Both the position numbers and the translations under genes were made by a program. The notes beneath the pieces are model-generated. The model did not search any database. It worked only from the letters and a program-made list of their open reading frames with translations, and was not told the DNA's origin. Of a stretch of 6,055 nt of DNA, positions 1 through 4,501 are shown in pieces. The stretch comes from Pyrinomonadaceae bacterium (GTDB taxonomy: Bacteria; Acidobacteriota; Blastocatellia; Pyrinomonadales; Pyrinomonadaceae), in assembly GCA_018060305.1 (NCBI GenBank), contig JAGOWF010000120.1, positions 1 to 6,055 of the forward strand, in the 5' to 3' direction. Each line of letters begins with the position of its first letter. The first letter of the stretch is position 1.

Positions 1-2
1 TC

Positions 3-1172
3 GTTAGCAACTCGTCGATAAGTCTGAACGGCGGCGTGTTTACACCACCAGACGCGAACGACCGCTATGGTCTGAGGATCCACGGGGGGGTTCTTAGGGT
101 GACGAATTCCACCATATCCGGCAACTCAGGCTCGGGAATTTCGAAGTCGGTTGGTAGCCTGATCGTGGAAAGAAGCACTGTGAGTAACAATGGATCAGGT
201 ACAGGCGGTATCGTGAGCTTCGGGACGGCAACTATCTCGAAGTCAACTATCGACGGGAATAGTGTCGGATTCGTTGGCACATCCGGCGGGGGAATCAGCA
301 GCCACGGAACGATGGCTATTTCGGAATCGACGATAAGTAATAATCGGTCGGTTCGAACGGGCGGTGGTCTTCACGTGTCCGGAGCGATGTCCATTACCAA
401 TTCGACGATCAGCGGCAATCAGATATACGGGGCCGGTCCTGCAAATTGTTTTGGTGCGGGAATTTACGTGAGCGATGGGTCCTCCCTATTGCTTACTAAC
501 TCAACGGTGACGAAAAACTCTATAGCGGGAAGAGGCGGCGGCATCGGCGGTACCTCGTCCGGTACGATCGAGTTGCGAAACACGATAATTGCCGGAAACG
601 CAGCAAATTATTTTCCGGATGCGGACGTTTCCGGAGCGGTTATTTCACATGGCCATAATCTGATCGGAAATACAGCGGGAAGTTCCGGCTGGCTTGCGAC
701 GGACCTCCTGAACCGCAATGCGGCCCTTGGCCCGCTCGCGAACAACGGAGGTCCGACGATGACGCACGCATTGATGCCAAATAGTCAGGCGGTGAACTCG
801 GGCGGCAATGCTCTGGCGGTCGATCCAGTAACAGGCACGGCTCTCACCGGCGATCAGCGCGGTTCGCCGCGGTTTGTCGGGACGGTCGATATCGGTGCTT
901 TTGAATCGAATTTCACCGTAACCTACGTGATGTTTGTCGGCCGCGTAACCACGTCAGACGGACGAGGTGTCTCAAAGGCAGTAGTGACATTATCGAACGG
1001 CCAAGAGACGATCTATGCGCTCACCAATCCGTTCGGTTACTACCGGTTCGTGAATCTGCTTTCGGGGTCCTCCTACATGATCGCGGTCAACGACAAGCGA
1101 TACGAGTTTAGCCCTCCCCAAGCCATAACCCTCACGACAAATCCTCCCGATATCAACTTTGTCGCGCAATAA
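3..1172 (+). CDS. Secreted beta-helix protein with choice-of-anchor-Q region and carboxypeptidase-regulatory-like C-terminus (5' partial)
   Basis: The frame is open from the left edge, so the gene starts outside the window; 389 residues are visible. A ladder of N-S-T-I-S-G-N-like motifs begins near 9, 105, 171, 240, 324, 399, 498 and 579, spaced about 22-33 residues. This is the Asn/Ser/Thr- and Gly-rich pattern of right-handed parallel beta-helix coils. From about 579 to 908 the sequence fits the choice-of-anchor-Q region: NLIG, ANNGGPT, SQAVNSG, DQRG and ending DIGAFES. The last 80 or so residues (about 924-1169) look like a carboxypeptidase regulatory-like beta-sandwich: VxGRVTTSDGRGVSKAVV, then GYYRFVNL, ending INFVAQ. 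I infer export to the surface or outside, with a structural, adhesive or carbohydrate-binding role; the signal peptide would lie upstream. No catalytic residues can be assigned. Only one Cys is visible. The family assignment is good; the function is unknown. Confidence 0.88.
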   Translation, partial: VSNSSISLNGGVFTPPDANDRYGLRIHGGVLRVTNSTISGNSGSGISKSVGSLIVERSTVSNNGSGTGGIVSFGTATISKSTIDGNSVGFVGTSGGGISSHGTMAISESTISNNRSVRTGGGLHVSGAMSITNSTISGNQIYGAGPANCFGAGIYVSDGSSLLLTNSTVTKNSIAGRGGGIGGTSSGTIELRNTIIAGNAANYFPDADVSGAVISHGHNLIGNTAGSSGWLATDLLNRNAALGPLANNGGPTMTHALMPNSQAVNSGGNALAVDPVTGTALTGDQRGSPRFVGTVDIGAFESNFTVTYVMFVGRVTTSDGRGVSKAVVTLSNGQETIYALTNPFGYYRFVNLLSGSSYMIAVNDKRYEFSPPQAITLTTNPPDINFVAQ

Positions 1173-1190
1173 ATCGCTGAGGCACCCTAA

Positions 1191-1230
1191 CGATATCGCA
1201 CGGGGGCCTTTGCGTACGTGCGAGCTATCG
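1191..1230 (+). terminator. Imperfect hairpin after the beta-helix gene, possible weak terminator
   Basis: The left arm CGATATCGCACG (1191-1202) pairs with CGTGCGAGCTATCG (1217-1230) as 12 base pairs with a two-base bulge (GC) in the right arm. The loop is 14 nt and G-rich. It begins 18 nt after the stop codon, a typical terminator distance. No T-run follows (the next bases are GCATATGC, itself a palindrome), so it is not a canonical intrinsic terminator. It could be a 3'-end-protecting structure or an upstream element of the next gene. Confidence 0.35.
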
Positions 1231-1332
1231 GCATATGCAGGCCGGTGACCCTGACGCAAAATTCGTTTGCAAGAGACACTCCGCGTCTCCGTTCTGTATT
1301 CAAAACGGCGACGCTCTTCCGAATTTAGAAAT

Positions 1333-1337
1333 AGGAG
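1333..1337 (+). promoter_or_regulatory. Shine-Dalgarno site of the ARPP-1 gene
   Basis: AGGAG lies 7 nt before the ATG at 1345. This decides the start: an in-frame TTG at 1267 would give a longer product but would place 26 basic, polar residues ahead of a clean signal peptide. Confidence 0.8.
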
Positions 1338-1344
1338 TGATCAA

Positions 1345-2355
1345 ATGAAATACAACAGATATGTCTCTATCCTCGCGGTGGCGGCGTTTGCGTTTTTGAG
1401 TGTGATGGCTGTGGCGGCACAGGGGACGAGTTACAGGATATCCTCGCCATACTCGCACAAGAATCTGACCATCTTTCTCATCCACGGCAAGGACGAATCA
1501 AAAAAGAGCAACGTGATGACGCTGCAGGAGGCGATGGAGAGGAAGCTCTTCGTGGTCTATGAGACGTCAAACGTCAACGAGCTCGAGGTCGAGAACCTGT
1601 CGAAGGAGCAGGAAGTTTTCATCCAATCCGGCGACATCGTCAAGGGCGGCAAGCAGGATCGCGTCCTGGCCGTCAGCATCATCATCCCGGCACGTTCGGG
1701 CCGCATCAGGATCGACGCCTTCTGTGTCGAATCGGGCCGTTGGACAAAGCGCGGCAACGAGGAATCGGGCAAGTTCTCAAGCTCAAACGACCGAATCGTA
1801 ACCAAAGAGCTAAAGATCGCCGCCAACGCGACACGCTCGCAAGCCGAGGTCTGGGCCAGCGTGAGCGAGGCACAGGCTAAATTGTCAAAAAATGTGGGCG
1901 GCGACGTTAAGTCCGATGCTTCGGGGTCGAGCCTTCAACTCAGCCTCGAGAACGGCAAGGTCGCTGCGAGCGTTGATGAATACGTCAAGGCTTTGGACGA
2001 CATCGCCAAGGGCAAGTCCGACGTGATCGGCTACGCGTTCGCTATCAACGGCAAGCTCAACAGCGCTGATGTTTACGTCTCGAACGCGCTTTTCAAAAAG
2101 CTTTGGCCCCGTATGCTCAAGGCTACCGCGACCGAGGCCGTTGCCGAATCACGCGGCGTCCGGCTTGCCGAACCGGTCAAGGCCGCTGCCGTCACCGAGA
2201 TGATCAACGACTCAGAAAAGGCCAAATCAAAAGAGCGTGCGGTCGGCTCCGGCGGCAAGCTCGTGACTCGTGAAGACAAGGACAACGTAATGATCGACGC
2301 CGTCGATGACCGCTCAAAGACGATCATTCACAGGAGTTATGTTAAGAAGAACTAA
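1345..2355 (+). CDS. Secreted ARPP-1 / DUF6569-family protein
   Basis: 336 residues. Residues 1-25 form a signal peptide: basic MKYNRY, a hydrophobic core rich in Ala/Val/Phe, and a probable signal peptidase I site in AVAAQG (after Ala24 or Ala25). No lipobox Cys is present, so export to the periplasm or outside is inferred. The body matches my memory of the ARPP-1 family (ARG and Rhodanese-Phosphatase-superfamily-associated Protein domain, also DUF6569): SGDIVKGGKQDR at about 95-106, then CVESGRW at 127-133, then RSQAEVW near 164-170. The conserved pair 'G..V.GGKQDR' and 'CVE.GRW' is the family hallmark. Residues 208-260 fit the family's C-terminal half (ENGK, then GYAFAINGKL). The tail from about 262 is Ala/Lys/Glu-rich and probably low-complexity. 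The biochemical function is unknown. The family name comes from genome-context work on predicted conflict systems, but no such partner genes occur here. Neighbours are separate transcription units by spacing. Confidence 0.85.
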   Translation: MKYNRYVSILAVAAFAFLSVMAVAAQGTSYRISSPYSHKNLTIFLIHGKDESKKSNVMTLQEAMERKLFVVYETSNVNELEVENLSKEQEVFIQSGDIVKGGKQDRVLAVSIIIPARSGRIRIDAFCVESGRWTKRGNEESGKFSSSNDRIVTKELKIAANATRSQAEVWASVSEAQAKLSKNVGGDVKSDASGSSLQLSLENGKVAASVDEYVKALDDIAKGKSDVIGYAFAINGKLNSADVYVSNALFKKLWPRMLKATATEAVAESRGVRLAEPVKAAAVTEMINDSEKAKSKERAVGSGGKLVTREDKDNVMIDAVDDRSKTIIHRSYVKKN

Positions 2356-2372
2356 TGGGTATCTTCATAAGT

Positions 2373-2439
2373 TTCGGGCTGTCGGAATGGATGAATGCGG
2401 CTTCGTCGCTGTGCCGCGTTCATCCATCGACGGCCCGAA
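2373..2439. terminator. Long GC-rich hairpin between convergent genes
   Basis: Left arm 2373-2401 and right arm 2413-2439 pair over 27 positions (25 Watson-Crick and two G-T pairs) with one two-base bulge in the left arm, around an 11-nt loop. It starts 17 nt after the ARPP-1 stop codon and should stop or protect the ARPP-1 transcript. On the plus strand the stem is followed by TAAAAG rather than a T-run, so it is not a textbook intrinsic terminator. The stem is longer than most terminators, so an extragenic palindromic repeat is an alternative. Confidence 0.55.
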
Positions 2440-2441
2440 TA

Positions 2442-2483
2442 AAAGTAGCTATCAGCTAATAGCCGTTAGCTAATAGCTACTTT
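2442..2483. terminator. AT-rich bidirectional terminator-like hairpin
   Basis: Left arm 2442-2459 and right arm 2466-2483 are complementary at 17 of 18 positions around a 6-nt loop. The odd position is a G-T wobble on the minus strand and an A-C mismatch on the plus strand. The arms begin AAAG and end CTTT. On the minus strand the right-hand end runs into CTTTTATT, a T-rich tract. The hairpin abuts the methyltransferase stop codon (2484-2486), so it best serves as the terminator of that gene. In the other direction it may back up the hairpin at 2373-2439. Only one wobble breaking an 18-bp stem argues for selection or recent insertion. Confidence 0.6.
2447..2481. repeat. Tandem heptamer repeat, five copies of AGCTNNN
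   Basis: Five consecutive 7-bp units can be read directly: AGCTATC (2447-2453), AGCTAAT (2454-2460), AGCCGTT (2461-2467), AGCTAAT (2468-2474), AGCTACT (2475-2481). The consensus is AGCTAAT; the middle unit is the most diverged and supplies the hairpin loop. Because AGCT is its own reverse complement, the array folds back on itself. Short heptameric tandem repeats are known in cyanobacterial intergenic regions (STRR); whether this is a comparable dispersed family cannot be told from one copy. Confidence 0.7.
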
Positions 2484-3200
2484 CTATTTCCTTAACATGC
2501 CCAATATATTTGCCCGAAGGCCTGAGAATATGTCGGACGAATTGACCAGCCGCTCATACGCCATGAACGGAAAAAACAGCAGCCGCGAGCCGAGTCCATA
2601 CATCGGCTCCTTCTCGAGCAGGTCGAGGCGATCGACCGTGAGGCCCGATTGTTTCGCGGCCATTTTGACCGCCGAGCGTGTGTTCAGGCGATAATGCGTC
2701 GGATACGGATCGTGGCTTTCCTCTGGCAGGTTTCGCAGGCGATTGGCGACCAGCCGATGAAACGAGTGCGGCGTCAGGTGCGAGACGAGCGATACGTAAT
2801 GCCAGAAGTTTGGCGTTCGAAAAATGTAAACGCCGCCGGGCCGGAGCACGCGGGCGATCTCGGTCAGGTGGCCGCGCGGATCGGCGACGTGTTCGATGAC
2901 GTAGTTCGAGACGCAGGCGTCGAAAGTGTTGTCTTCAAACGGATAAGCCTCGCCGTCGAGCACGTGCGAGGCCGCCAGAGCGGTATTGTTTTGCACGTCG
3001 GCGTCGATATCGACGCCCTGCAACCGGCCAAGCGAGGCGAGGAAGTCCGAGGTGACATTCGTCGGCCCGGCACCGATCTCGAGGATCTCGCCGCCCTTTG
3101 GAATGACGCTTTCGCACAGGCCGTGAAAGACGACATTGCCGTCAGTCCAACCGGACTCGGCCGAGTAGTATTTTGCGAGATATGCGTCTTGCCAGGCCAT
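2484..3200 (-). CDS. Class I SAM-dependent methyltransferase (Methyltransf_11-like)
   Basis: 238 residues with a Rossmann-type methyltransferase core. Motif I, EILEIGAGPT (38-47), binds SAM. The acidic residue closing strand 2 is Asp64 in GVDID, expected to contact the ribose. FEDNTFDACVSNYVIEHV (88-105) is the motif II region, and RVLRPGGVYIFRTPN (117-131) is the post-motif typical of small-molecule methyltransferases. The C-terminal third (about 155-238) departs from the core. It carries a hydrophobic, aromatic-rich stretch (RLLFFPFMAYERL, 206-218) and a basic end, which might mediate membrane or partner contact (inference). No predicted signal peptide; cytoplasmic. Substrate unknown; relatives often sit in surface-polysaccharide loci, but none is visible here. 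ATG 3200 is the only standard start between the upstream in-frame stop (3276-3278) and the conserved core, yet it has no clear Shine-Dalgarno site. Confidence 0.9.
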   Translation of the reverse strand: MAWQDAYLAKYYSAESGWTDGNVVFHGLCESVIPKGGEILEIGAGPTNVTSDFLASLGRLQGVDIDADVQNNTALAASHVLDGEAYPFEDNTFDACVSNYVIEHVADPRGHLTEIARVLRPGGVYIFRTPNFWHYVSLVSHLTPHSFHRLVANRLRNLPEESHDPYPTHYRLNTRSAVKMAAKQSGLTVDRLDLLEKEPMYGLGSRLLFFPFMAYERLVNSSDIFSGLRANILGMLRK

Positions 3201-3227
3201 GCGTGAGTAGTCGAACTCAATTCTAGA

Positions 3228-3245
3228 CTGCCGATGCGTCGGTAG
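3228..3245. promoter_or_regulatory. Small dyad in the divergent spacer, candidate operator
   Basis: CTGCCGA (3228-3234) and TCGGTAG (3239-3245) form a 7-bp inverted repeat with one G-T position around TGCG. It lies in the middle of the 69-bp gap between the divergent methyltransferase and secreted-protein genes, where both promoters must lie unless they are inside a coding region. The dyad is short enough to arise by chance. No convincing -35/-10 pair was found near it. Confidence 0.25.
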
Positions 3246-3269
3246 CCAATTTGATGTAAAGTAACGCCT

Positions 3270-3998
3270 ATGAGATCAGTCGTCATCGCTATGCTGTTCG
3301 CCGCCGCGGGCGTCTCCGCTCTTGCCCAACGTCAGACCGTTCTTCGCTGGGAAGACGAGATGTGCGAGTACTCAGGCACATACGATCCGAAGCTCCACAC
3401 GGCCGCTCGACTGCGCAATACTCTCAAGCTCAGCCTACCCGGCAGCTACCTGCTTGAGACAAATACGATCGCATGGGGTTATGCCGACATCGCCAAACTC
3501 GACGTTGCGGCGCTTGACGGCGAATACAAACGCAGGTCTGCGGAGCTAAGGGCCCTCGACATCGTCAACGTCCCGTATTGGCAAGACTTTAGGACTCGGA
3601 AACTCCGTGAGCTCGAACAGGTTTATACACTCGAAAGGACGTCGCTACTCGGCTACGCCGATCCAGCTAAACTGCTCGGTTACATGTCCGCTTCGGATTG
3701 TACGACGCGGTTTGCGCGGCCGTTGGTGGCCGGCGGCGACGCGCTGTTAGCCGCATGGCTCGGGGTCAACGTCGAGTCTCGAAAGAACAACTCCGATCCC
3801 GACCGTCTCAAGCGCATCTTTGAACAGCAGCTTCGTTCGGACGACAAGATGAAATTCGCCCTGATCGAGGTGATGAACTTCGGCTGGTCAAATTGCGCCA
3901 ACGCGCTGATCGAGCGGATACAATACGACGGCACGCCAGAAGCCGAGTTCAAAAAACTCTTCAAAAAGTCCAAGACCGTGCGATGCTATGAGCCGTAG
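3270..3998 (+). CDS. Orphan secreted protein with four cysteines
   Basis: 242 residues, not recognised as a known family. Residues 1-19 form a signal peptide: MRS, a hydrophobic core VVIAMLFAAAGVSA, and a likely cleavage site ALA|QR before Gln20. The mature protein is rich in charged and helical segments (for example 75-122) and has four cysteines, Cys32, Cys144, Cys209 and Cys239. The even number in an exported protein suggests two disulfides. A short motif recurs, GYADIAKL (70-77) and GYADPAKL (128-135), 58 residues apart, which could mark a weak internal duplication. No catalytic motif, lipobox or membrane anchor is visible. The start is supported by the signal peptide, although no Shine-Dalgarno sequence precedes ATG 3270, so initiation may be weak or leaderless. 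It is transcribed away from the methyltransferase and ends 3 bp from a convergent gene. Confidence 0.72.
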   Translation: MRSVVIAMLFAAAGVSALAQRQTVLRWEDEMCEYSGTYDPKLHTAARLRNTLKLSLPGSYLLETNTIAWGYADIAKLDVAALDGEYKRRSAELRALDIVNVPYWQDFRTRKLRELEQVYTLERTSLLGYADPAKLLGYMSASDCTTRFARPLVAGGDALLAAWLGVNVESRKNNSDPDRLKRIFEQQLRSDDKMKFALIEVMNFGWSNCANALIERIQYDGTPEAEFKKLFKKSKTVRCYEP

Positions 3999-4001
3999 GC
4001 G

Positions 4002-4430
4002 TTAGCCGTCGCCCTTGTTCATCATCCCGAGCACCTGTGCGATCACGCCGCCGGCGATGGCGCCCATTACGGTCGAACCGATAACGTCGGCCACGCCGGG
4101 AATATAGTTCTTTGACAAATTCCAGAATGACGCGAACATCAGTTGGAAGCTGAGTGCGATCAAAAAGAATACGATCGCACCGCCTTTTAACCCGCCGGCA
4201 AATGTCCGAATGCTTGCCCACTGGTCAAATATATAAGCGAGCAGCAGGCCCGAGACGATATTTGCAAGGACGAGCGGGACAAAGTCCGGCATCTCCTTCA
4301 TCAGGCCCGGAAATGTGTTCATGTTCGGTTTCATTACCATCGGGTCGAGAACCAGCCCGTAAATAACAAAACCGAGCACAAAGAATGCGATGCCGCCGAC
4401 CAATCCGGCGACGATCAAACGTTTAACCAT
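4002..4430 (-). CDS. Small four-helix inner-membrane protein of unknown function
   Basis: 142 residues with four predicted membrane helices at about 5-28, 50-69, 78-100 and 112-137. The first begins just after MVKR, so the N-terminus is probably cytoplasmic. The loop after helix 1 holds DPMVMKPNMNTFPGLMKEMPDF. Helices 3 and 4 are small-residue rich (GGLKGGAIVFF; GSTVMGAIAGGVIAQVLG), which favours tight packing. The architecture is reminiscent of DUF1761-like and similar small integral membrane proteins, but I cannot assign a family with assurance and see no catalytic or metal site. The start is supported by GGGGAG 9 nt upstream. It lies 71 bp downstream of uvrC on the same strand with no convincing terminator between, so co-transcription is possible but no functional link follows. 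No room exists for a separate terminator at its end, where it meets the opposite gene. Confidence 0.78.
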   Translation of the reverse strand: MVKRLIVAGLVGGIAFFVLGFVIYGLVLDPMVMKPNMNTFPGLMKEMPDFVPLVLANIVSGLLLAYIFDQWASIRTFAGGLKGGAIVFFLIALSFQLMFASFWNLSKNYIPGVADVIGSTVMGAIAGGVIAQVLGMMNKGDG

Positions 4431-4439
4431 GGTTACACG

Positions 4440-4445
4440 CTCCCC
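4440..4445 (-). promoter_or_regulatory. Shine-Dalgarno site of the membrane-protein gene
   Basis: On the minus strand GGGGAG precedes ATG (4430) by 9 nt. It supports this start for the four-helix protein. Confidence 0.6.
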
Positions 4446-4501
4446 AAACGAGAATTACCCAAAATCCCTTGTCTATGTGTGGAAACACCGCAAACATAAT
4501 C

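Noticed and set aside
36..38. GTG as the true start of the beta-helix gene
   Set aside because: The frame is open to the left edge and the upstream residues NSSISLN already match the beta-helix repeat, so the gene is simply truncated by the window.
1273..1289. GAGAC-N7-GTCTC dyad upstream of the ARPP-1 gene as an operator
   Set aside because: A five-base dyad is expected by chance and no promoter could be placed next to it.
1267..1344. In-frame TTG start extending the ARPP-1 protein by 26 residues
   Set aside because: It would put an Arg/Ser-rich leader before a standard signal peptide, whereas ATG 1345 has AGGAG at ideal spacing.
2447..2481. The heptamer array as a CRISPR remnant
   Set aside because: Units are 7 bp with no spacers; CRISPR repeats are about 21-48 bp separated by unique spacers.
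2649..3206. 185-residue open frame on the plus strand
   Set aside because: It lies opposite the methyltransferase, whose SAM-binding motifs are unmistakable; the antisense frame shows no recognisable domain.
3251..3262. TAAAGT as a -10 box just before the secreted-protein gene
   Set aside because: Only a partial match and no -35 element at a suitable distance.
1345..4430. A defence island built around the ARPP-1 protein
   Set aside because: The neighbours are a generic methyltransferase, an orphan secreted protein and a small membrane protein on differing strands; no nuclease, NTPase, toxin or signalling enzyme is present and the ARPP-1 protein is exported.
4477..4488. Hairpin GTGT-GGAA-ACAC between uvrC and the membrane-protein gene as a terminator
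   Set aside because: The stem has only four base pairs and no T-run follows it.
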